Below are positions 24,935 to 33,512 of a DNA stretch of 33,512 nt, one piece after another (the stretch's first letter is position 1; every line of letters begins with the position of its first letter). Below the pieces are notes generated by a model, which did not search any database, was not told where the DNA came from, and saw nothing but the letters and a program-made list of their open reading frames with translations. Position numbers and translations under genes: made by a program. Origin of the DNA: Phycisphaerae bacterium (GTDB lineage Bacteria > Planctomycetota > Phycisphaerae > Sedimentisphaerales > UBA12454); the NCBI GenBank assembly GCA_026386845.1, contig JAPLMW010000024.1, positions 1-33,512 of the forward strand. Reading direction: 5' to 3'.

Positions 24935-27184
24935 ATGATAAATAGTAAACAGCCAGTAGCAGCAGGATATGGTCAGATACCTCGGCAGTTTATGCAGGCA
25001 GGTTCCGGCGGTTCGACTGCCGCGGCAATAAGCATTGCGCCAAAAGAGATACTCGATATTCTTAGACGGCATCTGTTTTTAATAATTAGTTTGACAGTAC
25101 TTGGTGCCATTATCGGTAGTGGCTTATGGTATGTTCTAAAGACTATTGTACCGAAATATACGGCGGGAACCTACATAGAGGTCTTAAACCCAGGACAGTT
25201 TGACCCTACTATAATCGCCACTCCTCTCGCAAGCAAGGATATAGCCTATGAGTTTAGGTTTTCGAAGGCCGCTCTTATAAAACAGCAAAATATGCTGCAG
25301 GAGCTTATTCGCAGAGATGCCATTCGAGAGACTAACTGGTTTAAAAGTTTCAACAATGATGTTATAAAGACTATCGAAGACCTTAAAAACCATCTTGGGG
25401 TTGTTGCTGATAGAAACAGTAGTTACATTTCAATTAATATGACCTGCGGCAGTCCGAAGGAAGCGGCTCTTATCGTTAATCAGATGGTTGACCTGTTTGT
25501 TAAATCGCAGCAATCCACCGCTGAATCCGATGTTGGCCTGAAACTTAGTGACCTCAGCCAGCAGGAGAATGGACTTAGAGACAAACTCCGGAGTATAGCC
25601 AGTTCGCTTACTGATATTCGGCGTTCAACGGGTATAACCCAGCTTGAAGGCAGTACTCAAGATAATTTTCGTAATACTATAACACAGAAATTAGCTTCTC
25701 TTGAAATTGAAAAGGTAAAGCTTGAGGCGGATATTGAAGAAACCCGCGCAAGTGCCGTCAATTACGAGGAAAGAAAAGTCTCCGATGAAATAGTGCAGCG
25801 TAGTACCGAAAATGACGCGGTTGTTATTGGTCTGATTCAGCGAATTGCTACTCTGGAGGTAGAACTTTCAAGAAAGCTCACCAATCTTGGTGAAAATCAC
25901 AGAGAAGTGCAGCAGATACGAGAAGTTTTGCGCCAGAGTATAATAGAAAGAGATGCGCGTAGCAATTTCAAGGCTCTGCAAATTAGGGATTCAGATTCCG
26001 TAATGGCAAAGGACCAGCTTACGGTAATGACCAATCGGCTTGCAAAACTCGAGGAACAAAGAGCACAAACCGAAAACGAGCAGAGAGAGCTTGATAATAC
26101 ACAGGCAACTTATACCCAGCTTGTTTCCGACAGAGAGGAAGCAAAGAACAAGCTATTTAGTGTTCAGGAACAGATAAGCAAATATAATATGATAAAGCAG
26201 GATGCTGAGTCCTCCAAGATAAAACCGGTTGGTCTCGCCCCTGAACCATTAGAGAGAAGTTCGCCCAAATTGGTCATGTTTATGCCGGGAGGGACTTTTT
26301 TGGGTTTTCTGCTTGGTGTAGGTTTGGCCTTTATGATTGAGCTTTTAAATGACCTTTTAAGAACGCCGAGCGATGTAATGAAATTCGTCAATATACCTCT
26401 GCTGGGTATGATTACGCACAAAGACATTGATGATGATACAATAAATATCGATATGTGGCAGGTTGTAAGACAGGCTCCACTTTCGATGATTAGTGAGTGC
26501 TACAGGCGGTTCAGGACGAATCTTAAAGTTTCTTCTGATCCCGACAGTCAAAGAGTAATTTTTGTTACGAGCGGAAATGCAGGAGAAGGCAGAACAACAG
26601 TGGCGGCAAACTTAGCAGCTACTTTTGCGGCGGAAGGCAAACGGGTTCTCTTGATAGATGCGAATTTTCGCAGGCCGAGTTCTTATAAAGTCTTTCCGAA
26701 TTCCAACGGCCACCATACTGAAACAGAAGAGATTGATAAAGGGCTGAGTGGTTATCTTGTCGGAAATCGTAACATTGAGGAGATTATAAGGCCCACTGGC
26801 TTGGAAGGTACGGATGTTATTGACAGCGGCCGGCTTCCTGCCAATCCGGTCGGACTTCTGGACAACAGGAGAATGACGGAACTTCTCAAATATACAAAGG
26901 AACACTATGACCACGTGATAATTGATGGTCCTCCCATACTCGTCAGTGACGCCAAGGTCATTGCATCACAGGCGGACGGAACAGTGCTGGTATTCAATAC
27001 AGCCATTACCAGACGCGGGACTGCAAAGAGAATTGTTCGTGAGCTGAAAGAGGTAAACACAAATATTCTTGGCGCTGTACTGGTTGGCGTAAGGGTACTC
27101 AAGGGCGGCTACTTCCGCGAGATGCTCGAGTCTTATCAGGAATACCAGAACTCGCATAAGGAAATGGCGGCACAGAAAGCTTAA
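24935..27184 (+). CDS. Wzz/Wzc-type chain-length determinant with BY-kinase domain
   Basis: The 749-residue inner-membrane protein co-polymerises with the export lipoprotein and controls polysaccharide chain length. It has an N-terminal Wzz region with a membrane segment near 50-72. Long coiled coils (about 200-430) and a second membrane segment (about 447-470) follow, then a CpsD/CapB-type kinase domain from about 520. The Walker A' motif (VLLIDANFRRP) and Walker B motif (HVIIDGPP) are present. A tyrosine-bearing tail follows (YFREMLESYQEYQ). Walker A reads GNAGEGRTT with Arg553 where the family has Lys, which could weaken ATP hydrolysis. No ribosome-binding site is strong (AGGTAAC precedes the ATG). 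Confidence 0.9.
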   Translation: MINSKQPVAAGYGQIPRQFMQAGSGGSTAAAISIAPKEILDILRRHLFLIISLTVLGAIIGSGLWYVLKTIVPKYTAGTYIEVLNPGQFDPTIIATPLASKDIAYEFRFSKAALIKQQNMLQELIRRDAIRETNWFKSFNNDVIKTIEDLKNHLGVVADRNSSYISINMTCGSPKEAALIVNQMVDLFVKSQQSTAESDVGLKLSDLSQQENGLRDKLRSIASSLTDIRRSTGITQLEGSTQDNFRNTITQKLASLEIEKVKLEADIEETRASAVNYEERKVSDEIVQRSTENDAVVIGLIQRIATLEVELSRKLTNLGENHREVQQIREVLRQSIIERDARSNFKALQIRDSDSVMAKDQLTVMTNRLAKLEEQRAQTENEQRELDNTQATYTQLVSDREEAKNKLFSVQEQISKYNMIKQDAESSKIKPVGLAPEPLERSSPKLVMFMPGGTFLGFLLGVGLAFMIELLNDLLRTPSDVMKFVNIPLLGMITHKDIDDDTINIDMWQVVRQAPLSMISECYRRFRTNLKVSSDPDSQRVIFVTSGNAGEGRTTVAANLAATFAAEGKRVLLIDANFRRPSSYKVFPNSNGHHTETEEIDKGLSGYLVGNRNIEEIIRPTGLEGTDVIDSGRLPANPVGLLDNRRMTELLKYTKEHYDHVIIDGPPILVSDAKVIASQADGTVLVFNTAITRRGTAKRIVRELKEVNTNILGAVLVGVRVLKGGYFREMLESYQEYQNSHKEMAAQKA

Positions 27185-27254
27185 AATTGCCGGCCGGCGC
27201 ATATCTTTCAATCCTTTAATATTTCTTCGTTTTGTGTTGGAATTTGTATGATTA

Positions 27255-27299
27255 AAAACAGTTGTTTTTTGTTTCTTAAGGATGTAAAATAACTGTTTT
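27255..27299 (+). promoter_or_regulatory. tRNA-Pro promoter bracketed by a 9-bp inverted repeat
   Basis: TTGTTT (27262-27267), a 17-bp spacer and TAAAAT (27285-27290) place the start of transcription at about 27297, just ahead of the tRNA. AAAACAGTT (27255-27263) and AACTGTTTT (27291-27299) form a perfect inverted repeat around the promoter. The upstream arm overlaps the -35 box by two bases and the downstream arm starts right after the -10 box. Confidence 0.6.
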
Positions 27300-27300
27300 G

Positions 27301-27375
27301 CGGGGCGTAGCGCAGTTTGGCTAGCGCGTTGGACTGGGGGTCCAAAGGTCGCAGGTTCAAGTCCTGTCGCCCCGA
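27301..27375 (+). tRNA. tRNA-Pro (anticodon GGG)
   Basis: The cloverleaf folds well. The 7-bp acceptor stem CGGGGCG/CGCCCCG begins with C1-G72, as is typical of bacterial tRNA-Pro. The D arm is GCGC/GCGC. The anticodon stem TTGGA/TCCAA holds loop CTGGGGG with GGG at 34-36. The T arm is GCAGG/CCTGT with loop TTCAAGT. The discriminator is A at 27375. The 3' CCA is not encoded. Confidence 0.97.
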
Positions 27376-27510
27376 TTTGCCTTTCACAAAAAGAGCAATC
27401 TAACAGCAGTTTACCATCAGAAAAATGAATAAAACCTTTAAATCGCAAACCCTTATTGTATATGGAGTTACCAGGCAGATGCACCGGAGTTTCTGAAAAT
27501 TTTATGGCTA

Positions 27511-27541
27511 TTGCTTGCTTAAATGGTGATAATAATATAAA
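27511..27541 (+). promoter_or_regulatory. Candidate promoter of pgl
   Basis: TTGCTT (27511-27516), a 16-bp spacer and TAATAT (27533-27538) lie about 60 nt before the pgl start. An overlapping choice, TTGCTT (27515-27520) with TATAAA (27536-27541) at 15 bp, is also possible. Confidence 0.4.
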
Positions 27542-27601
27542 CCTTTTATCTTTACGATTCGTACCCTGGTAAGAGACTTTTGAAGATAGAAGTGCTGTGC
27601 G

Positions 27602-28357
27602 ATGAAAACTTTAAACAGTGATAAACTCAAAATCGTTGATGTGAAAGACTCTCAGGAGCTTGCCCGAAAAGCGCTGGAGTTTTTTACGGACTCTGTCCGC
27701 AGGACGATAAACGACAAAGATATTTTTCATATAGCCATATCCGGGGGAAAAACTCCGAGGCAGTTTTACAAACTGCTCGGCACAGACAGCAGCAGTCTTG
27801 GTCTGCCGTGGGACAGGATAAAATTATTCTGGGTTGATGAACGATGCGTGGACCCTCAATCGCCTGACAGTAATTATAAGGTCGCGGCCGATACCTTCTT
27901 AAAGAAAGTTCCGATTCCGCCGAATAATGTTCACAGGATTGCCGGTGAAAGTACTGATTACACTCAGGCCGTCGAGGAATACACCCGCAGATTAAAAGAA
28001 GTTTTCAACCTTGAGCCGGGACGGCTTCCTGAGTTTGACCTTATGATTCTTGGAATGGGGCCGGATGGACATATCGGTTCGCTTTTGCCGAATTCCTACG
28101 CCTTATTCGATACTGATGATTTGGTGACGGTTGTTTACCAGATGGAAGGTGGTTTGGATCGTATTACGCTTACACATCCGGTAATGTGTGCGGCACGGCA
28201 ATTACTTGTTATGGTATCAGGCGAGGAGAAAGCTGAAATTGTCCGCAATGTGCTGGTTGACAGGCCTGATGAGGTAAAATATCCTGTCCATACACTCTGG
28301 CCGATTCTTCACAAGGTTGTATGGCTGATTGACCAGGATGCTGCGAAGCTTCTGTAG
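27602..28357 (+). CDS. pgl: 6-phosphogluconolactonase
   Basis: The enzyme hydrolyses 6-phosphogluconolactone in the oxidative pentose phosphate pathway. The 251-residue product has the family motifs: ISGGKTPRQFY (about 46-56), LFWVDERCVDPQSPDSNYK (about 77-95) and LGMGPDGHIGSLLPNS (about 150-165), where the family usually has DGHTASLFP. It also has ITLTHPVMCAARQLLVMVSG towards the C-terminus. The length is normal for the NagB-like fold. No clear ribosome-binding site precedes the ATG. It stands alone here between the tRNA and the convergent LysM gene, without zwf or gnd visible. Confidence 0.92.
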   Translation: MKTLNSDKLKIVDVKDSQELARKALEFFTDSVRRTINDKDIFHIAISGGKTPRQFYKLLGTDSSSLGLPWDRIKLFWVDERCVDPQSPDSNYKVAADTFLKKVPIPPNNVHRIAGESTDYTQAVEEYTRRLKEVFNLEPGRLPEFDLMILGMGPDGHIGSLLPNSYALFDTDDLVTVVYQMEGGLDRITLTHPVMCAARQLLVMVSGEEKAEIVRNVLVDRPDEVKYPVHTLWPILHKVVWLIDQDAAKLL

Positions 28358-28364
28358 CCGGGTC

Positions 28365-28775
28365 TTATGGCGGGATGACAAGCCGCATACCTGTTCTTAT
28401 TGTATCAGGGCCTCGAGGGAGTTGTTCCTTATTTGCTTCGTAAATCTTTTTCCAGCCGGAGGTGGTATTATAATAAATTTTCGATATATCGATGAGAGTC
28501 TGCCCCTGTGTTACGGTATGAATTATGGAAGTGTCGGTATTTTTATCCGCCGCGGCGGAATCTGACTTCTGAATCTGTTTATCGGCAGGGGCGATAACTA
28601 TCGGACTGCTGTTTTCAAGACCGGCAGGTTCTTTATTTGCCGGTGCGATGAATTTTTGTGATTCAAACTTTGTCAATGGTGTGGTTATAACCTGCTGTTT
28701 TATGCAAAACCAGACTACAGCAATAAGGCACAGGACGGTACCTGCCAGCATTCCTGTTTTTATGTCCCTCCGCAT
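28365..28775 (-). CDS. LysM-domain membrane-anchored protein
   Basis: The 136-residue product has an N-terminal membrane anchor (about 8-25) and a linker of some 55 residues. One LysM domain lies at about 86-135 (HTVTQGQTLIDISKIYY, then IYEANKEQL, ending GMRLVIPP). LysM binds peptidoglycan or chitin-like glycans, so the protein probably sits on the cell wall side of the inner membrane. It starts 22 nt after the secDF stop and may be the last gene of the tgt-yajC-secDF operon. No strong ribosome-binding site is seen. It ends convergently with pgl, 7 nt apart. Confidence 0.85.
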   Translation of the reverse strand: MRRDIKTGMLAGTVLCLIAVVWFCIKQQVITTPLTKFESQKFIAPANKEPAGLENSSPIVIAPADKQIQKSDSAAADKNTDTSIIHTVTQGQTLIDISKIYYNTTSGWKKIYEANKEQLPRGPDTIRTGMRLVIPP

Positions 28776-28797
28776 ATTTATATATATTATATTTACT

Positions 28798-31700
28798 CTA
28801 TTTTATTATTTTCGCTTTTTTGCCGAGAATCAATATTGGCGCTGCGATAGCGATAGTTGAATACGCGCCGATAAAGACGCCGATAAGCATAACGAAGTTG
28901 AAGCTTCTGATGCCCGGCCCGCCCCAGATATACATAATAAGGACAGCGAGGAAAACCGTAAAGGACGTCAGAATACCTCTTGATAATGTTTGATTTATAC
29001 TGTCATTAATAAGTTCAGGCGTCAGCAAAATCGATTTGCCTCTGTTTTCGCGGATACGGTCGTAAATAACAATGGTGTCATTAATAGAGTATCCTATGAT
29101 TGTCAAAAAGGCGGCAATCGTGGTAAGGTTGATTTTGAAATCGCTGATAAGCAATTTTTGGCCGATTGCCGTGTCTGCGATATATACGCTGACGACGGTG
29201 GCGCCGACCGCAATACTTACGTCGTGAACAAGGGCTATAACGCCTGCGATGCCGTAGCTTGCCGTTCCGAACCTGAACCACACATAAAGAATAATGGCCA
29301 GGAATGAAAGAACGATAGCGATGAGAGCCCTGGTCTTGGCCTCTTTGCCTACGGATGGAGCGATTTGAGTAACTCTCTGCAGAGAAGTTTCGAGGCTCGC
29401 GGCAGTAGTGATTTTCTGCTGCTCATTGTTTATAAGAGTGTTCCATTCTTCTTCAGACAGTTCCCTGAAACCTGCTTCCGGCTCAAGGCATACATAAATA
29501 AATGTTGAGATTTTATCCTTCGCAGATGTGAGGTTTGGGCCGAATAATTTGTATTTGTACCAGGTCAGATTTTGCATATCAGGTTTGAATCGAAGGTTGT
29601 TTATTCGCTGTTCCATTTCCGCGATAGTTGTCGGCGCGGAAACCGAGAAGGTTATTTTTGCGCCGCCGAGGAAATCGGCAAGTTCCGGATATTGTTCAAT
29701 TTGAGAATCGTTGATTTTCTCAGTTGATACTATTTTCGGCTCAAGATTTTGCTCTATTTCAAGCTTATCTCCGAAGGCATGTTTGATTGCGTTGCTTACA
29801 ACTTCGTCAACGACCGGTTCGGAAATAGCTGCCTTTTCGCCGAATGCTTTGGCGAGAATGCCGGCAACAGCGGTTCTGTTAAGCTGAGTGGTGATTACGG
29901 TGAATTTTGCCGGATTTTGTTTGTCCTGATTAACCTGCAGATTAGTTATTTTTGCATAGCTGCCTGTCTGAGCAGCTTTAATTGCGGAAGACACATCCTC
30001 AGTAGTCTGGTTTGCTTCCTTGAAGGTAACCTCGGCGATGGCTTTATTGATTTCGGTAGTAGTGATTTCATACTGACGGTTTTCGCCTGCCGGGCCGACT
30101 CTGTAAATAGTAGCGGCGGCAATAGCCGGGTTATTAAGCCTTTGTCCTTCTTTTTGAATTAGCGATACAACGGCTGCCTGGTCAAGGGGTTGTTTCAAAT
30201 TGATTTGAGCGCTTGTGCCGCCGGTAAATTCTATGTCGTATTTGCTGTTCTTGGAATCGTCACGGGTGTAGAAGATATACCAGCTTCCAAGAACGAGTAT
30301 GAGCGAGAATGCGAGAAAGTAAGGTCTTAAGCCCATCCAGTTGATATTTGGAGTGCGTATAATACGGAGCATAAAAAGCTTGTTCTTAAGTATTTTTTTG
30401 TCGAGCAGATACTGGAAAATTAATCTTGTTACCAAAACCGCGGTGAACATATTTGCAATAAGACCGAGAATAAGCGTGATGGCAAAACCTTTGATTTCCT
30501 CGGATGCGACCATATACAAAACAAGGGCGGTTATTATGGTCGTCAGGTTGGAGTCGAAAATAGTGAGAAATGCCCTGTTGTAGCCGTTGGCGATTGCGAT
30601 ACCAAGCGATGCGCCTTTTTCCTGTTCTTCGCGAATACGTTCGTAGATAAGAACGTTGGCGTCAACGCTCATACCGATAGTAAGGACTATACCTCCGATG
30701 CCGGCGAGTGTGAAAGTTGCCCGGCTAAGAGCCATTACAGCCAGCAGAAAGAGTATATTCATAAACAGAGCGGCGTCGGCAATAGAACCCGCGAGGGTAT
30801 AGTAAATGAGCATAAATGCCGCGACGGCGACGAAGCTGATATAGCCTGCACGGATACCCTGGTCGCGGTTGTCGACTCCTATGCTTGCCCCGATGGTTTT
30901 TTCCGAAATCGGCGGCTCAATCAGTCTTGCCGGCAGCGAACCTGCGTTTAGCTTGTTAACCATATCCATCTGTTCTGTCTGTGTGTAATCGCCTTCGATT
31001 ACGCCGCTGGCGCGAATCGCGCTTCGGATATTCGGCGCGGATATTGCCATATCATCAAGGATAATGCACAATGGTCTTTGAAGATTATTGCTGGTTACAT
31101 CATAAAACAGCGAGGCTCCGACCTCATCGAACATAAAACTGATGGCTCTTTTGCCTATATCATCAACAGTAGTGCCGGCCTTTTCCAGCTTCCAGGGTTT
31201 TTTGCCTGTATTTTTCAGCAAACTTTCGCCTTTCTGGTTGCTTGTAAGGACATAATATTTATCCGCGAACATTCCGAGGACAATCTGGTTTCTTTCACTT
31301 GCGCGCCAGGTATTGTCTTCGATGTTTTCTACCTGCACCCATATATATTCGCTGTCCGACGCGAGTTTCGGTCCCTTTGTTTTGAGGGCTTCCTGGTAAG
31401 CGAGCATTTCCTCTTTGTTGGTTCTGCTGTCGTTGGATTTCGGCAGAATCCTGAATTCGAGCACGCCTGTTCCTTTGAGCATTCTTTTAACGTCTTCGGG
31501 ACCGTCAATTCTTCCTCTTGAAGGCCTGTATTCTTCAAATACTTTTACAAGATTATCAATCTGCTCTGCTTTTGAAGGGAAACTGTCTTTGAACTGCTGA
31601 ATCATCTCAGTACGTTTGATGGATTTTACCGGCATTTCCAGAATTTTTGTAAGGGCTTCAATATTGAGATTGAAATCCCTAAGTTTTATTTCAGCCTGGC

Positions 31701-32502
31701 GGTAAACCGCGTTAAGACCCATTTCAGGTTTTGTAAGGTCATTGACTACCTGCGACCATTTTTGATGTATTTGAAGATATTGTTCGAACTGCTGACGTTT
31801 GGACTGTTCGATATTTACTTTTTTAAAGTTACTATCGTTGGCGTCCGAGAACAGCCGCTCAAGGGTCATTTCCTGTTCGTTGGGGTCCATTGTGTTCCAG
31901 GCAGGTGCAATCATAGCCAGCAATTCTTTGTTTGCGCCGGCCTTTTCGAGTTTTTCGGCCATTGTATCAAGTTCGGCTTTAAAGGCGTTCCGCTTATCCT
32001 GCGCCGTTTTTCTGGCATCATAGGCTGAAGCGAGATTATTTAGAATTTCTTTTTTTTCGTTGCTGTCAGCAGCGAGTTGGGCGAAAACATGAGCTCTTTC
32101 GTTTGGTTCTTTGGCCAGTGTCCTTTTAATTATTGCAAGGTTGGTGTTATCTTCCGCGATTGCCTTGAGCGCTTTATCGTAAGCCTCCCTTTTTCTATGG
32201 GCATCGATGCTTGCCAGCGGAACCTGGATTTCAAGTCTGGTATCACCCTGTGGCCGCATAATAATGTTCTGGATATTGCCGGGGTCGATACGCTTTAAAA
32301 GAATTGGCGAAAGACGCTGAGCGAGATTGTCTATCTCGGTGCTTTCGAGGCCGGTTGTATCTATTTCATAGATAAGACTTGTTCCGCCTGCAAGGTCGAT
32401 GCCGGGTTTTAGTTTCTCCCCCGGCGGATAAAGCTCCACAGCGGCGAAAATTACCAGGATGATTGTCGCTATAAGTCCGAAACGCACAAGATTTTTGTCC
32501 AT
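28798..32502 (-). CDS. secDF: SecD-SecF fusion protein translocase subunit
   Basis: SecDF uses the proton gradient to help pull exported proteins through SecYEG. The 1234-residue chain joins SecD (about 1-705) and SecF (from about 711). SecD shows the first membrane segment, GIDLAGGTSLIYEI, and the membrane block with GMSVDANVLIYERIREE. SecF shows YDIEFTGGTSAQINL and a second membrane block with GYSINDTIVIYDRIRENR. About twelve membrane segments are expected. It is some 300 residues longer than the summed E. coli proteins, mostly from charged helical insertions in the SecD head (about 70-340) and in the SecF head. Its place after tgt and yajC is classical. Confidence 0.96.
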   Translation of the reverse strand: MDKNLVRFGLIATIILVIFAAVELYPPGEKLKPGIDLAGGTSLIYEIDTTGLESTEIDNLAQRLSPILLKRIDPGNIQNIIMRPQGDTRLEIQVPLASIDAHRKREAYDKALKAIAEDNTNLAIIKRTLAKEPNERAHVFAQLAADSNEKKEILNNLASAYDARKTAQDKRNAFKAELDTMAEKLEKAGANKELLAMIAPAWNTMDPNEQEMTLERLFSDANDSNFKKVNIEQSKRQQFEQYLQIHQKWSQVVNDLTKPEMGLNAVYRQAEIKLRDFNLNIEALTKILEMPVKSIKRTEMIQQFKDSFPSKAEQIDNLVKVFEEYRPSRGRIDGPEDVKRMLKGTGVLEFRILPKSNDSRTNKEEMLAYQEALKTKGPKLASDSEYIWVQVENIEDNTWRASERNQIVLGMFADKYYVLTSNQKGESLLKNTGKKPWKLEKAGTTVDDIGKRAISFMFDEVGASLFYDVTSNNLQRPLCIILDDMAISAPNIRSAIRASGVIEGDYTQTEQMDMVNKLNAGSLPARLIEPPISEKTIGASIGVDNRDQGIRAGYISFVAVAAFMLIYYTLAGSIADAALFMNILFLLAVMALSRATFTLAGIGGIVLTIGMSVDANVLIYERIREEQEKGASLGIAIANGYNRAFLTIFDSNLTTIITALVLYMVASEEIKGFAITLILGLIANMFTAVLVTRLIFQYLLDKKILKNKLFMLRIIRTPNINWMGLRPYFLAFSLILVLGSWYIFYTRDDSKNSKYDIEFTGGTSAQINLKQPLDQAAVVSLIQKEGQRLNNPAIAAATIYRVGPAGENRQYEITTTEINKAIAEVTFKEANQTTEDVSSAIKAAQTGSYAKITNLQVNQDKQNPAKFTVITTQLNRTAVAGILAKAFGEKAAISEPVVDEVVSNAIKHAFGDKLEIEQNLEPKIVSTEKINDSQIEQYPELADFLGGAKITFSVSAPTTIAEMEQRINNLRFKPDMQNLTWYKYKLFGPNLTSAKDKISTFIYVCLEPEAGFRELSEEEWNTLINNEQQKITTAASLETSLQRVTQIAPSVGKEAKTRALIAIVLSFLAIILYVWFRFGTASYGIAGVIALVHDVSIAVGATVVSVYIADTAIGQKLLISDFKINLTTIAAFLTIIGYSINDTIVIYDRIRENRGKSILLTPELINDSINQTLSRGILTSFTVFLAVLIMYIWGGPGIRSFNFVMLIGVFIGAYSTIAIAAPILILGKKAKIIK

Positions 32503-32542
32503 ATCAATTCCCTGAAAAGAATGCCTCAGTAAATTTTAAAAA

Positions 32543-32962
32543 TTATTTTTGTTCGATTACCCTGTTGATTGCAGAAGGAACCACTTTTATTTTTGTATTG
32601 TTCGATTCGTCAACCTTGAGGGTTATTTCACTATCGGTTACTTCAAGAACTGTTCCAAGAATGCCGCCTATCGTTTGCACTCTGTCATTTTTCTTTAGTG
32701 CCTTAACCATCTGATCCTGCTGCTGCTTCTTTTTGGGTCCTCTGAACATAACAAAATACAGCATTATGAAAATCAGAGCCAGAAGCATATATGATGCGTA
32801 AGGGTTTGGCTTTGGACCATTCTGAACCGCAACTTTGGAATTCGGGTCCGTCTGTTTTGTCAATGTCTGCGTAGTCTGTTGGCCTTGAGAAGAAATATCC
32901 TCTGCCTTGACGACCTCAGGAGCATTTGATTCTGCCTGTGCTAAAATCCATAATCCTTCCAT
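32543..32962 (-). CDS. yajC: Preprotein translocase subunit YajC
   Basis: YajC is the small single-span partner of SecDF. The 139-residue product has its membrane segment at about 57-73 (YMLLALIFIMLYFVMF), followed by RGPKKKQQQ and the conserved NDRVQTIGGILGTV motif. The N-terminal part before the membrane segment is about 50 residues of Gln/Thr-rich sequence, longer than in E. coli YajC. AAGGA lies 8 nt before the ATG and is formed by the last codons of tgt, so the two genes are translationally close. secDF follows 40 nt downstream. Confidence 0.93.
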   Translation of the reverse strand: MEGLWILAQAESNAPEVVKAEDISSQGQQTTQTLTKQTDPNSKVAVQNGPKPNPYASYMLLALIFIMLYFVMFRGPKKKQQQDQMVKALKKNDRVQTIGGILGTVLEVTDSEITLKVDESNNTKIKVVPSAINRVIEQK

Positions 32963-32965
32963 TAT

Positions 32966-33512
32966 TTATTCCTTTCTATATTCTGCATCTTCCGTATCGT
33001 TATTTGCCTGTTTGTTCCGGGCATAAGCGGGACTTTGCAAGGCCTGCTCTGCCCATTTGGGAAACGTGCCATTCTCTATATTTTCTCGCATTTTGTCCAT
33101 TAAATTATGATAAAAAAAGATATTATGCAGAGAAAGCATTATTGGCCCGAGCATCTCGCCGACGTTGAAAAAGTGCCTTATAGCCGAGCGGGTATATGTT
33201 GAACAGCACAGGCATTGGCAGGAAGGGTCTATCGGCCTAAAATCGTCAATATAGGCGGCATTACGCAGCCTGATAGGGCCGTTTGCCGTAAAAGCCAGTG
33301 CATTTCGGCCGTTTCTGGTTGGCATCACACAGTCGAACATATCGATACCGGCTTCGACAGCCTGGATAATGTCGGCAGGTGTTCCTACGCCCATAAGGTA
33401 GCGGGGTTTGTTTTCCGGAAGCAGCGGGGCGGTAAAACGGACGGTTTGAAGCATTTGCTCCGTGCCTTCGCCGACACTTAATCCCCCGATTGCGTAGCCG
33501 GGAAAATCCATT
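32966..33512 (-). CDS. tgt: Queuine tRNA-ribosyltransferase (Tgt), C-terminal part
   Basis: Tgt exchanges guanine 34 for the queuosine precursor in certain tRNAs. The frame runs off the window edge, so the Met at 33511 is internal and roughly the last 181 residues are present. They include YAIGGLSVGE, the nucleophile Asp in MFDCVMPTRNGR, and the zinc ligands CxCxxC plus His (residues 98, 100, 103 and 129 of this fragment). The gene ends 3 nt before yajC. The tgt-yajC-secD-secF order is well known in bacteria. Confidence 0.95.
   Translation of the reverse strand, partial: MDFPGYAIGGLSVGEGTEQMLQTVRFTAPLLPENKPRYLMGVGTPADIIQAVEAGIDMFDCVMPTRNGRNALAFTANGPIRLRNAAYIDDFRPIDPSCQCLCCSTYTRSAIRHFFNVGEMLGPIMLSLHNIFFYHNLMDKMRENIENGTFPKWAEQALQSPAYARNKQANNDTEDAEYRKE

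Overview
The window looks like a chromosomal piece of an anaerobic bacterium, most likely a planctomycete of the Phycisphaerae type. This is inferred from a bacterial fatty-acid operon, a one-piece SecD-SecF fusion, a pyruvate:ferredoxin oxidoreductase and an exosortase-linked exopolysaccharide locus. No rRNA or marker-gene phylogeny is available here to prove it.

Positions 1-8077 hold the fatty-acid synthesis cluster plsX (3' end), fabH, fabD, fabG, acpP and fabF, all on the + strand. It has two oddities. A 3.5 kb block splits fabH from fabD. That block contains an unrecognised 904-residue membrane protein on the opposite strand and a small four-helix-bundle (S23-type) gene flanked by inverted repeats. 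In addition, fabF is broken: about 57 residues carrying one active-site histidine are missing and the reading frame shifts at the junction.

Positions 8078-11840 are an accessory stretch of small genes: a Cys-rich membrane protein, a 26-residue very basic protein, a 98-residue Cys-motif protein, a D-amino-acid transaminase (dat), and two related secreted proteins. The longer secreted protein carries five tandem copies of an unfamiliar ~45-residue repeat. The dat leader contains competing inverted repeats, one of which would cover its ribosome-binding site.

Positions 12029-16331 encode pyruvate:ferredoxin oxidoreductase (nifJ) and a lipoprotein whose start lies 1 nt after the nifJ stop. After a 400-base intergenic region, 16747-27184 is an exopolysaccharide/exosortase operon: Wza-like export lipoprotein, exosortase, EpsI-like partner, a giant TPR protein and a Wzz/Wzc-type tyrosine kinase with a Walker-A Lys-to-Arg change. 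Together these would polymerise, export and regulate a surface polysaccharide and process sorted surface proteins.

Positions 27301-33512 hold tRNA-Pro(GGG) with a good promoter, 6-phosphogluconolactonase, and on the minus strand tgt (partial)-yajC-secDF followed by a LysM protein, which is the usual tgt-yajC-secD-secF order.
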